A stretch of DNA of 64,000 nucleotides. It comes from Atriophallophorus winterbourni. Its lineage: Eukaryota > Platyhelminthes > Trematoda > Plagiorchiida > Microphallidae. Position 1 is the stretch's first letter. Each line of letters starts with the position of its first letter. The position numbers were made by a program, and so were the translations under genes. The DNA is taken from NCBI GenBank assembly GCA_013407085.1, contig JACCGJ010000575.1, forward strand, positions 1-64,000, given 5' to 3'. Below the pieces are notes generated by a model. That model was not told the DNA's origin, ran no database searches, and saw only the letters and a program-made list of their open reading frames with translations. Positions 49,045-59,209 of the stretch are shown in pieces.

Positions 49045-49560
49045 ATATTAAATAAATAAATAAATTTTGTTCTTGGAAATCCAAGGCATAATAAACATGA
49101 TCAATAATTTCCAAAAGCTTTGTACAATCAGATTATAGTATGTACATTTGTTCAAGGTCATTTGTTTCAGCGGAATTTAACGTTCAATAAATATAAAGGT
49201 AACGGTATTTAAAGTTGTTTCCAGGCAATCGGTACGTGATCTGATATAGTTCGAAAACACAGCTATGGCGAGGAAAAGTCTAGAATGTTTTCGGCAACAC
49301 TGATGATAAACGGATAAGGTCCATCGAAGATGCGCTAAGAATCTCTATTGTTGATGTTCCAAACTTTTTCATTTTGATTGTTTTAAATAAATTGATCTTT
49401 CCTGAACATCAACCGTTTTCTTGTCCACTAGGCGAAGGTGATTTATTCCACTAGTTTCAGGTCTGGGGGCCAGTTTCATTTTGGTGCGGTTTGAGAATTT
49501 TGCTGTGGAGAAAATACTCAGAAGCGAGAGAATGTTGTTTCGAACGTTATGAACATTTAT
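49045..49560 (-). repeat. Diverged copy of the LINE 3' UTR found at 51.13-51.66 kb
   Basis: Runs parallel to 51130-51660: shared ends (TAAATAAATAAAT, TTCTTGGAAATCCAA against TTCTTGGATATCCAA), shared middle (GTGATCTG, GTTTTCCGG-like) and shared GGTGCGGTTTGAGAATTT. Same orientation, moderately diverged. Confidence 0.5.
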
Positions 49561-51129
49561 TTAATTTCAATATCCAGAAATGCAGAGGTAGGTAGCAGTG
49601 GCTCTCCGGAAGAATGCGAGAATTTGCGAAAAGTTAAAATTGTAAGCTGGAAAAGAGATTATAAGCAGACGAACAGCATAGCATGACAGCCGATATTCTG
49701 CGGTTTAATTCCACTCTTACTCTAAAATACGCTGGAGACGTTGCCAATTTTGACCACCATAGACATGCTGAACATTCTTCATAAGATGCTAAAATCAATA
49801 CCTTTGGCCAGTGATATTCTTCTTTCGGCTTATTGTTAAATCCTTGAAGAGATAATCTTTTCAAATTTGTGTGGTTAGTGACGTCAAACCCTGCTTCAAC
49901 AAATTCTTCCGGTTAACTTTGTTTTAAGGATGTTGGCTTCACGTCCTCATTAATTCTCAACAGTACTGATCACATGACTGCACAGTTCTTGAAATGTCGA
50001 AGGCTATTTTAAGATGCCATACGCTTGTGTTCCAACGTGATGCAATTAGATATTTTTTTACATTGTTCCAAACTCTATCTATGCAACTCCTATAAATTTT
50101 CCCGGTAAAATTGGAAAGGATTTCTTGATGATCATCAAAGTTATTAAGTTTATGGCTCGTCCAATCTATCCCTCTATCGAGTTTATTTGAGTTATGATCC
50201 TCGTGCGACACTTCAGTAAATGTAACAGATCAGTTCGAAACATTTCTCCCAATAATACTCAGATACTGTTTGAGGTCCTCATGGCTTGCAGATCCTTCTC
50301 ATCTACGCAAATTTGATATCTCGTCCCTTATTTGCAAACTGAAAAATTCAGAAATTCTTTCTTCCCTACCTCACTCGTTTTTGGTTGATCAGTGGCAAGT
50401 TATGGATGCGAATGACAGTGTAAATGTTGACATTCAATCCCCTGTTTTCACGTAACGCTTAAGAAAAAGTATTTTTGTGTGTGGTTGAATTAATTATATT
50501 GGTTAAATTCGTGTACACTTTTAAATTTAATTCCTTCTTCTTCTACACTTTCATTCTGTTTGATTTAAAACTCACATGGAAATTGAAGTTACTGAACACC
50601 ATTACGACCACGGTATTATAGACTTTCTCTTTCGATGATAGTAGACGCTGTATATGAGCAGAGTTAAAACAATTATTATTTGAAAATTTTAAACATCAAA
50701 TTCAAGAAATATGAAAACTTAATTTTGATATAATGTTACAAGACATTGTTTATATAGATCTGTATAATGAAATATAACAACACCTGTGAAATCATTCAGC
50801 TTTTCAGTCAAATAAGCAGATTTTGCTTGTCAAATTTCTTCCTATGTTGTGTCAAATATTGATGACAAGTTTCTTCACATATTTTAGGCACAATCTCGAT
50901 GAAACTGGTCAGAATTACCGATGGGTAACGATTTGCTGATTTGGAAAATTTGTAGAACATTGGTATGCGAAAATTTAAGATGTGCTTCAGAAAGTTTGAG
51001 AAATAAATATTATTGTAAAGAAAACTTAGATAAAACGAAGACATATTGCAATCATTGAGAAGGAGGTGAGAACTACGAAAATGAGAAATTTCAATAATTA
51101 TTCCAAAAAATTGCACTTTAAGTGTTTGA
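49561..51129. other. Unrecognised sequence with medium open frames on the minus strand
   Basis: At 49957-50211 the minus strand is open (NFTGKIYRSCIDRVWNNVKK and SRWNTSVWHLKIAFDISRTV) with coding-like composition but no family I recognise. A second minus frame lies at 49634-49864. It sits between two copies of a LINE 3' UTR, so it may be part of a mobile element. Confidence 0.3.
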
Positions 51130-51990
51130 ACGGCTTCTAAATAAATAAATTAATTTATTCTTGGATATCCAATGCGTGTTAACCATAATCAATAATTAAC
51201 AAAAAAAAAATTACAATCAATTGGGAGTATGTAAAATGATGAATACGTTTTCAAGGTTGCTTTTGCATCTGCGTTTTAATAAATGCAATAATAAATGTAT
51301 TGAGCGTATTCACTCAATGCTTTCAGAGAATCAGTAAGTGATCTGTTCATAAACAATAATCTACTGGCAGTGCGAAACAATCAATGAATAGTGCTGCAAA
51401 CACTAAAGTTTTCCGGATAATATTCATCAAAGAAACGTCATATTTCTGTGTCGTGAAATGTTCGACAGTTTTCATTCTGACTGTTCAAAATAGATGATTC
51501 AATTTAATTCAATTCAAGTTGAACAATTTTCATGTCTTGTGAACGGAAAGATGCAATTCCAGCAGGCTGAGGTCTAATTGGGCGAGTTTTATTTAGGTGC
51601 GGTTTGAGAATTTATACTGAAAACGAAATACTCGAAACCTAGTGAGTGTTGTAGAGAAAGTTTTTGTTTTTGTTGGCCTCCTTCGGTCGATGTCGACCAT
51701 GGATGTTCATCACAATCGCATGAAATTTCATGTTTTACAGCTTTTTGAATGGCTAAGCAGTCCGATTCGCGAGGAAAAATCTCTCCCGCCGTGCTAGCAA
51801 CGATAGTTAGAACTTTGTTGTATTGCATCAGTTGCACGCCGGCGGCGTGATTTGCGTTCAGCAGCCAAGAGCGATATATGCTCCTCCCTAGCTTGCAGAA
51901 GACGCTTTACACAATGCCTCCGATGTGAGCAGTCAAGACAAGCAAACTGTTTTTTTCCGCACCAGCGAAACGAACTACTAAAAAACAAAT
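51130..51990 (-). mobile_element. LINE 3' end (second family), minus strand
   Basis: Minus strand reads HRRHCVKRLLQAREEHISLL followed by AAERKSRRRRATDA, then RDFSSRIGLLSHSKSC, the conserved end of this LINE type (compare HGRHCVKSLLEAEEEQIQLF at 13.6 kb). An AT-rich 3' UTR follows down to a TTTATTTATTTA end near 51135. Confidence 0.6.
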
Positions 51991-51999
51991 TTCATTTCT

Positions 52000-52385
52000 G
52001 AAACTGGAAACCTTGAACGTCCAGTCCATGCTTCCTGTATTTCGTGACGACGTATCGAAAATCAGAGGCGTAAGAAAATCAGCTGTCATTAACAATGAAT
52101 TGAACAGACTGAATGTCGACGTTGCTGCCATGCAAGAGACGCGATTACCAGACACTGGTATACTAACAGAGAGAGATTACACATTTTTGGAAAGGAATGG
52201 GTTCCACTGAGCCTCGACTGCATGGAGTTGGGTTTTCCGTTCGAAACGACCTACTAAAAGCACCACAACCAAGCAGCAATGGTAGCGAACGGATTTGGGC
52301 TCTAGATCTGAAGTGCATTACCGGTACCATTACGTTGGTCAACGTTTATGCACCAACGCTCTCTGAGACGCCTGCAGAAGAATAA
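52000..52385 (+). mobile_element. LINE endonuclease 5' fragment
   Basis: Reads LETLNVQSMLPVFRDD and NNELNRLNVDVAAMQETRLP, the start of an AP endonuclease with the catalytic Glu of AMQETR, then LDLKCITGTITLVNVYAPTL after frame breaks. Ends near 52385. It begins back to back with the minus-strand LINE end at 51990. Confidence 0.65.
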
Positions 52386-52958
52386 AGTGGTAAAACGTAT
52401 TATAATATCATCTCAGGATTGACCTTATGATATTGATTAGCAGGTATAAAATTAAGGTTTACAAGATTTGTTATTTTTTCTAACGTAATAATGAAACCAA
52501 GTGTGATTTGAGCTCGTGTAAAGGGGATAAATCTGTTAAATATTTTGAAAGACGATTCCACAGTTTAGCATATTTAGTCATTTATTTTAAAAGAGGAAGT
52601 CTAATAATTATTAGATTTTCATTTCACAATTAGGTTGAGTTAAGGACCTGTTTATTATTTTCTCACTTTATTTTAATTTAGTTATAAGTTTGCTAATCTG
52701 GTCATTGAAAGTTAGGGATGTAAAATATGGAAATCCTAAATCACGCGTGACGTCTATCATTTAAGTTGAGCGATTGTTTAAAAGATTTAAAGTATAACTT
52801 ATTATAAGCATAAAATATGATTTTCCTGAATGGAACTTGATATTATTGATGGTCTCCAAAAGCGGAAGTGCCTATAAATCAATGTTCGGTAAAGCTGTGC
52901 AAGTATGTGCTTGATTATATTGAAAAATGATGACGACTTTCATGTCATCAGCGAATGA

Positions 52959-53975
52959 GAAAACGTTAAACAACAAACTGATCCCAAAACAGATAATGCT
53001 TTGGTGAAACGAAATAACATCTCCACGAATCTTAAGGCACACTTTTTGAGTGTCATTTGTACTGACGTTCCTGAGCCAGAATGCACTCTCTTCAAAGACC
53101 GTCAAAGGCATGATGAAGAAAAATGGAAGGAACTGTGTGAACTTATGAAAATTGGAACTGTAGTGCCGTTAGCATTGACTCGTTTAACTAGACGGCGTGA
53201 TTCACCTCATCAGGATAAACCCAGACTTTTGAGGGTTAACTTAGAAAATGAGCGTGACCTGGAAAACGTACTACTAAATTCTTACCTACTTGGGTCTAAC
53301 AATTCACTGAATATTCGTATTCATGTTGATATTCCATGGTCCGAAAGGAGGAACAATACATACGACAAAAGAAAGACATCTAATCGCAATCTCATCATCC
53401 TCGGAGTTCCAGAACTGGCAGACAATCCTGAGGCTAACGAGCGAGCTGAGCATGACTACAGGCAATGGAGTTTTCTGGCTGATACCATTTTCGTCGAAAA
53501 GGCCGTTGTCGTGGATACTTTTAGACTGCCTTCCTCAGCAAAATACAAAGGTAATGGGCCACGTCCATTAAAAATAAACTTCCTAATGAGTACTATGGTT
53601 GATACTGTACGTTCCAACTGGAAAAGCTGGAAACACAAAATCCCAAAAGGTGTAATCCTTAGCGATCACATAAACACTGATATAAATGCAGCCCATTCTG
53701 CATTAAATACTGTCAGGATTGATGAAGCCCTATCAACTGAACCAAGAAATGAATCTTCAGCTGGGACACAAAATCAGCAATCGAACGCAAAGCCACCCCA
53801 AATGACTCCCGAGAGTGGACTGAAGCCAGATAAAGAAATCTTTTTTGGCCAAAAAGAGGACTCGATTTGCGCCTCTCAACCTGAAACGACCGATATGCTA
53901 CTTAACTTGTCAAAAACAGAACAGTGCCGACTCTTCCAGAGTCGGCGTGACAATGACGGTTGTCTCAGATTATGA
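52959..53975 (+). CDS. CR1-like LINE ORF1 protein
   Basis: First open frame of the nearly intact LINE at 52.96-57.0 kb, up to 338 codons. There is no ATG before 53145, so the 5' end may be truncated or start differently; from 53145 it is 276 residues. It contains RNLIILGVPELADNPEAN, like the RNA-binding region of LINE ORF1 proteins, then RLPSSAKYKGNGPRPLKINF and KGVILSDHINTD. The same blocks are recognisable in the decayed copies at 3.85-4.4 kb and 59.2 kb. It probably packages the element RNA. Confidence 0.7.
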   Translation, partial: ENVKQQTDPKTDNALVKRNNISTNLKAHFLSVICTDVPEPECTLFKDRQRHDEEKWKELCELMKIGTVVPLALTRLTRRRDSPHQDKPRLLRVNLENERDLENVLLNSYLLGSNNSLNIRIHVDIPWSERRNNTYDKRKTSNRNLIILGVPELADNPEANERAEHDYRQWSFLADTIFVEKAVVVDTFRLPSSAKYKGNGPRPLKINFLMSTMVDTVRSNWKSWKHKIPKGVILSDHINTDINAAHSALNTVRIDEALSTEPRNESSAGTQNQQSNAKPPQMTPESGLKPDKEIFFGQKEDSICASQPETTDMLLNLSKTEQCRLFQSRRDNDGCLRL

Positions 53976-56805
53976 CATCACACGACACTATCCATCTTTG
54001 TTTACCAAAACTGTTCTTGGATGCCTCTATACCAATGCCCAATGCTTGATTAACAAATTTGCCGAAATTGTGGCTCGGTTTGAGACTAAACGACCTCAGC
54101 TAATTGCCATTACCGAAAATTGGCTAAGCCCGGAAATCCACGATTGTGAGTTAGAGATTGCTGGCATGTCACTGCTCCGCAGAGAACGTGCGTCACGTGG
54201 AGGAGGTGTGGCACTCTATTATGATCAGAGACTCAAGTGCAAAGAAATGACGGATTCCGACTTGGTGCTTCAGGACACGCTATGGTGTTCGTTGACAACG
54301 ACTACAGGCGATGATTGCACAATCGGCGTAACCTATCGCCCACCAGCAGCCCCGGAAGTGTATAATACGACTCTACTCGACAAGCTACGCTTGATTGCCT
54401 CGAGATATCATACCAGAATCTTGATCATGGGAGACTTTAATCTGCCTAACTTGCTGAAGACGAACAAAATTTCTCACACCTCCACTGCTGCCATCTTCCA
54501 GCAGCTGTTTGACGAAATTCCTTTGTATAATCACGTTGAAAGAAATACAAGATACAGAGGGAGAGATATGCCTTCAATGCTCGATCTTATCTTGACAACT
54601 GAAGAGGACTCCGTCGAAAGCATTACATACGATTGTCCGCTAGGTTCGAGCGACCATTTGGTCTTGAATTTTGACTACCTATGTCGAGCAGAGCGAACAA
54701 ACGATAGAACAAAATTCATCAGAAAGGTATGCCTATCAAAATTATCAAACGCCCTAAGTTTGATTAACGATTGGCAAATTGAAGGCATAGGAGTAAAAGA
54801 GCAGTGGTGTAGCATTTTGACCAATCTAAACCGGGAAATCAACTCAAACTCAGCATTCGTACCAAAACAGTGTGGAAAGGCATTCGAATTTAAAATCCGC
54901 AGTCGCACTCGGAAATGGATTAAACTGCGAAATAAGGCTTGGATAAACCATCGCCGGTTAACCACCGATGCCACATGGGAGACCTTTAGAAAACTAAGAA
55001 ACCAGGTCATTAAACTTATTGCTGAAGACAAAATACAGTATCAAGCTGTCATAATGTCTAAAATGGAACGGAATCCCAAGCTTCTTTACCAGATTGTGAA
55101 CAAGCAGTGTTCAGTGAAACCAGGAGTTGCGGCCTTGCGGACGCCCACTGGAATGACCACAAATGCAGCTGACACCGCGGATGCTTTGGTAAATTATTAT
55201 GCTACAGTATTTTGTCCAAAGGAAAGCGTGGATATACAAATGGATCCAGAAATAACGCATCCTCTACCATTGGACACAATAACCATCAACAAAGAAGAGG
55301 TGCTGGGAACACTACTATCGTTGAATCCCAGAAAATCCCCTGGTTGTGATAAAATTACCCCGAATATACTCAAGCATTGTGCACAATCTCTATGCGGACC
55401 TCTAACTCAGTTATTCTGCGAATCGTTGTCGCAAAGTGTCATACCGACTGAATGGAAATCTGGTATAATCTCCCCGATTTTCAAAGGCGGGGTGCGTTCG
55501 GAGCCCGCAAATTACAGACCTGTTACTTTGTTGTCCGCCGTATCCAAGGTACTCGAAAGGATCGTGGCAAAAAAACTGAGCAAATACCTCGAGGAAAATA
55601 AGCTATTTTCGGGAGCCCAACACGGTTTTAGAAGGGGATACTCCTGCCTTACTAACCTTCTCCTTACCCTTGACGACTGGACTCGAGCAGTGGATGCTGG
55701 GGATACTATCCATGTATGTTACCTCGATATGTCGAAAGCATTTGACCGTGTAAACCACAGTATTCTCTTGCAGAAGCTGGAACGTTGTGGTATCACTGGC
55801 AGTCTGTTAGCATGGTTAGAAAATTACCTGACTGATCGGTTTGTTCAAGTCTCTGTGGACGGTGCTCTATCGAAGTCGGTAGCCGTGACAAGTGGAGTGC
55901 CTCAGGGATCCGTCCTCGGACCAATCCTCTTCGCGCTTTATGCTAATGACATACCAGCTCTCATCAAATGCAAGATCGTACTGTTCGCGGACGATATAAA
56001 AGTTTGGTCTAAGATAAGTAAGTCGGAGGACTGCGAACTGCTCCAGAAGGATCTGGACAACCTCCAGGCTTGGTCCCTAAAAAATCGCATATTTTTCAAT
56101 TTCCAAAAGTGTCACATGTTAAACATTGGCAAATATGTGGAGTACCAGTATTTTCTTGGAACACACAGCCTCTCGTGGACCATGGAACAAAGGGACTTGG
56201 GTGTGTTAATAAGCAACACCCTAGGGATGTCGAGCCACTGCAACTACGTCTATCGCAAAACATCACAGAAATTGTCACTCCTGAAGAGAATTTTCGGTAG
56301 GTTCTCAAAACAGACAATTCCCTGTATTATAAATACGTACATCAGGCCCACGATGGAATATGCGGTTCAAGCATGGTCGCCATGGCTTAAAAAAGATGTT
56401 GCGACTTTGCAACGAATATATCATCGAGCTACCAAACTTGTCACTGGACTCAGCCGGAAACCCTACAATGAGCGAATCAAAACGCTGAATTTATTTGATT
56501 ATCCACGTCGTCGTCTCCGAGGGGATTTGATTCTGGTTTACAATATTTTGAATACTGAAAATCACCCTCTACAATGCTTATTGAATCTACGGAGCTCGCA
56601 TAATACAAGAGCTCACACATTTACTCTAACTGTCCCTCACTCGAGACTAAACTGCAGACGACATTTTTTTGCCGTGCGAGTTTGTTTTACTTGGAACAAT
56701 CTGCCAGATAATGTTGTGAACTCATCAAACCAGCAAACTTTCAAGAGAAGCTTTGATGCTTATTTGACCCTAAACCCGTGCATTGAAGAAAACTATACAT
56801 CTTAA
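53953..56805 (+). CDS. CR1-like LINE ORF2: AP endonuclease and reverse transcriptase, intact
   Basis: 950 codons from ATG 53953, in +1 frame relative to ORF1 and overlapping its end by 23 nt. The open frame extends back to 53845 without an ATG. Endonuclease motifs: TNAQC (Asn28), ITENW (Glu55), TYRPP (127-131), GDFNLP (160-165) and SSDH (232-235). Reverse transcriptase motifs: YLDMSKAFDRVNH (Asp592), SGVPQGSVLGPILF and FADD (Asp680/681). The C-terminal RRATK-type block is YHRATKLVTGL followed by PYNERIKTLNLF, typical of the CR1 clade. All catalytic residues look present, so this copy may be recent. Confidence 0.92.
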   Translation: MTVVSDYDITRHYPSLFTKTVLGCLYTNAQCLINKFAEIVARFETKRPQLIAITENWLSPEIHDCELEIAGMSLLRRERASRGGGVALYYDQRLKCKEMTDSDLVLQDTLWCSLTTTTGDDCTIGVTYRPPAAPEVYNTTLLDKLRLIASRYHTRILIMGDFNLPNLLKTNKISHTSTAAIFQQLFDEIPLYNHVERNTRYRGRDMPSMLDLILTTEEDSVESITYDCPLGSSDHLVLNFDYLCRAERTNDRTKFIRKVCLSKLSNALSLINDWQIEGIGVKEQWCSILTNLNREINSNSAFVPKQCGKAFEFKIRSRTRKWIKLRNKAWINHRRLTTDATWETFRKLRNQVIKLIAEDKIQYQAVIMSKMERNPKLLYQIVNKQCSVKPGVAALRTPTGMTTNAADTADALVNYYATVFCPKESVDIQMDPEITHPLPLDTITINKEEVLGTLLSLNPRKSPGCDKITPNILKHCAQSLCGPLTQLFCESLSQSVIPTEWKSGIISPIFKGGVRSEPANYRPVTLLSAVSKVLERIVAKKLSKYLEENKLFSGAQHGFRRGYSCLTNLLLTLDDWTRAVDAGDTIHVCYLDMSKAFDRVNHSILLQKLERCGITGSLLAWLENYLTDRFVQVSVDGALSKSVAVTSGVPQGSVLGPILFALYANDIPALIKCKIVLFADDIKVWSKISKSEDCELLQKDLDNLQAWSLKNRIFFNFQKCHMLNIGKYVEYQYFLGTHSLSWTMEQRDLGVLISNTLGMSSHCNYVYRKTSQKLSLLKRIFGRFSKQTIPCIINTYIRPTMEYAVQAWSPWLKKDVATLQRIYHRATKLVTGLSRKPYNERIKTLNLFDYPRRRLRGDLILVYNILNTENHPLQCLLNLRSSHNTRAHTFTLTVPHSRLNCRRHFFAVRVCFTWNNLPDNVVNSSNQQTFKRSFDAYLTLNPCIEENYTS

Positions 56806-57624
56806 CACCATACACCTAAATTTGTTATCCCACCAATCGAAAAAAATTTCTGCCCTTGGATATTTACTTGATTCTTGAACTGCCCAGTAAGCAATCTAAT
56901 CCCATTTTTGCTTGTTATATTATTCGTTGTTGTCATATTATTTTGTGGTTTTTTGTGAAGCTATATGCTTTTTAGACCATTAAAATTGAATTGAATTGAA
57001 TTTATATATAAAACAAATAGTAACCGGCGCAAAGCACTACCATGAGTTAGCCCTCGGAGAATCGGCAAGCTATAAGAACTTTCGCTATCAACATAAACAG
57101 AGTATTTTAGAGAAATAGGTAAAAACGTTAGCCGGGAAAAAAGATTACCTAATATGAACTATGATTTAAGTTTCGATAACAATAATTAATGAGGAACATA
57201 TCATTGGCTTATTTACATCTATAAATACAACTATGACTGCCAAACCTTCTTCAGTGTAAGTTGTAATATAGTCGAAGGGATGACATACGCAGAGAGTTTA
57301 AATTAGAAAACTCACATGGTTCGCCCTCGACGGCTAAGGTAAAAAATTATTGCTCATCAAAAGTTAAATAGCAATCTAATACAATAACACCAGACGTTTC
57401 GTATAAAATCACAACTCCTCCAACAAGATATGCAAAAGGACAAAGATGGACAAAGAATCAGATAAAGTTTGTTTCGTAAATAGTCACATCAGTATACTCT
57501 CAACTTAGCAAAGTGAAGAGATGTAAATATTTAGCAGACGTGAACAATAAAAACTCATAACTAAGAATGTTTTATGGAAGAAAAAATTAAAGCAATCAGA
57601 TAAATATGAACAACAAGATAGCGA

Positions 57625-57639
57625 TGTATATGTATGTAC

Positions 57640-57687
<48 letters not shown>

Positions 57688-57715
57688 GTATATTTATGTA
57701 TATAATCTTTCGTAA
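57625..57715. repeat. (TATATG)n microsatellite
   Basis: Hexamer-like TATATG/TGTATA repeats over about 90 bp; it creates a spurious long open frame on both strands. Confidence 0.9.
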
Positions 57716-58067
57716 ACAAATGGGGACAGTGGCATTGCGCTTGACTAGGCATGGTAAATCATTAAAGTATTACGTTTATCCAATAGATTACATTTATAAT
57801 TTTTTATTAATAATTTTTCATTATTCACGTATCGATGATAAGTTGCGGGATTTTTTTATTATTATCATCAATTTTAATATTATTATTTCTTCACAGAGAA
57901 TCGACCTAAAAGTCACAACCGATTCAACGAGAGTAATTTTTTCGTTACGAGAATTTTTAATTCTACTAGTTTCTAACAAGGAATTAAATATAGTGAATAT
58001 GCAATCTAGATTGCACAATGACCAAATCTTCTAAATCTTCTTAAATAAATTAACAATATCAACTTAC

Positions 58068-58172
58068 CTCTACTGATTATTGTGCTCAATCAATAGGAAT
58101 GCATTTCTCAATGTTGAATGACAAGCAAATTCAAAGTAGTCACAATCAGTAGATCCGTCACAAAGCGGAATA
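58068..58172 (-). CDS. Possible exon with LDL-receptor class A-like cysteine pattern
   Basis: Minus strand, acceptor TTATGCTCTAG and a good donor AG|GTAAGT. In the best frame it reads IPLCDGSTDCDYFEFACHST then stops with TAG just before the donor; the other two frames also stop. CDGxxDC is the LDLa signature; alternatively DYFEFACHST resembles the N-terminal YHYEYTACDST of ELAPOR proteins. Could be a terminal exon or a decayed one. Confidence 0.25.
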
Positions 58173-59209
58173 CTAGAGCATAATAAAGTGTATATTAAAA
58201 TTGTGCACCTATTTACATGTGTGCATCATAACAAAATAATAATGCAATGTATAGGATGAATCGAATAAATTATATAGCAACGTACTTTCCATCACACTAT
58301 CGCAGAAAATGCCCAGATATGCCGAGTTTAATTTTTTAACAAATAGCATGGCTCTCGCACTCTGTCCAGTGCACTTTTTTAACCCTGTCTAACAAATTAG
58401 CTAAATTTACCGGATCGCAACTCACACGACCTCATCGCTATCCGCTAAACCAACTTCGTTCATATACGACGGAATGTAAACTACCGACCCTTCACATAAA
58501 TCTACTTAATCACCTAAAACATCTGCTAGTGTCATTCTTCACAAATGCGTATGAGAATTCACGGAACTAATCTTGAATTACAGGATAATATAATGCATCT
58601 CCTTAAATTAAAGGCCGGTGTCGGATGCATCGTAGGCCGTGTTGTTGCCTCTACGAATGATCAAAAGGGATATTATATGCAAGTTATAAATGAAGCAAGG
58701 AAAATTCAATTCTTCCATTAATATGTTAAAAGTGAAGATAAATATTCCCCGTCTAATCACTAGATCAGGTCGCCCTGGACTCACATTTGTTCATATATTC
58801 CACTGGATTGATTTTAATACATAACACTACATAATCCGTTTTCAGATTTTAGTCAAGAAAGATATACAGAGAAGTCGTAAGTTTCAGACCCGGTCCATAT
58901 ATTTACACGGCGCAAAATACTCATAAAGTGGACGCGGTAGGTATTTGATCTGAAGCAGTTGATCGTCATGCAGCCAGCAGAAACGACCAACATTCGTTCC
59001 ATGAACTAAGAGTAATTTGCACCAACGTGAAAGAGACGAGTGCCACCTCAATAGGAAAAATGCTAAAGCCCGATAAACAAGAAAAGAAAAGGTTGTGCAG
59101 CAGCATGGACTTGCAGCCAGTTGAACTAATATCATTAATACGGCTGAATCGTAAACCTAATTCATCAAATCTGGACTAGTCAAGACTACTTAAAATCATA
59201 GTCAACTCT

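Larger units (their letters stand above)
52959..57003 (+). mobile_element. CR1-like LINE, nearly complete, with (TTGAA)n tail
   Basis: Holds overlapping ORF1 and ORF2, then about 180 bp of 3' UTR ending in ATTGAATTGAATTGAA at 56985-57000. The 5' boundary is not visible. It is the least damaged of six related copies in the window (1.4, 2.3, 3.85, 16.1, 33.95 and 59.2 kb). Confidence 0.85.
57004..59209. other. No gene seen apart from listed microsatellite and possible exon
   Basis: The plus strand has an open stretch after CTTCACAG at 57897-58034, ending LHNDQIF, without recognisable features. Confidence 0.4.

Noticed and set aside
57561..58034. Long frames on both strands around 57.6 kb
   Set aside because: The plus frame of 142 codons and the minus frame of 63 codons run through a TATATG microsatellite, which keeps frames open by composition.
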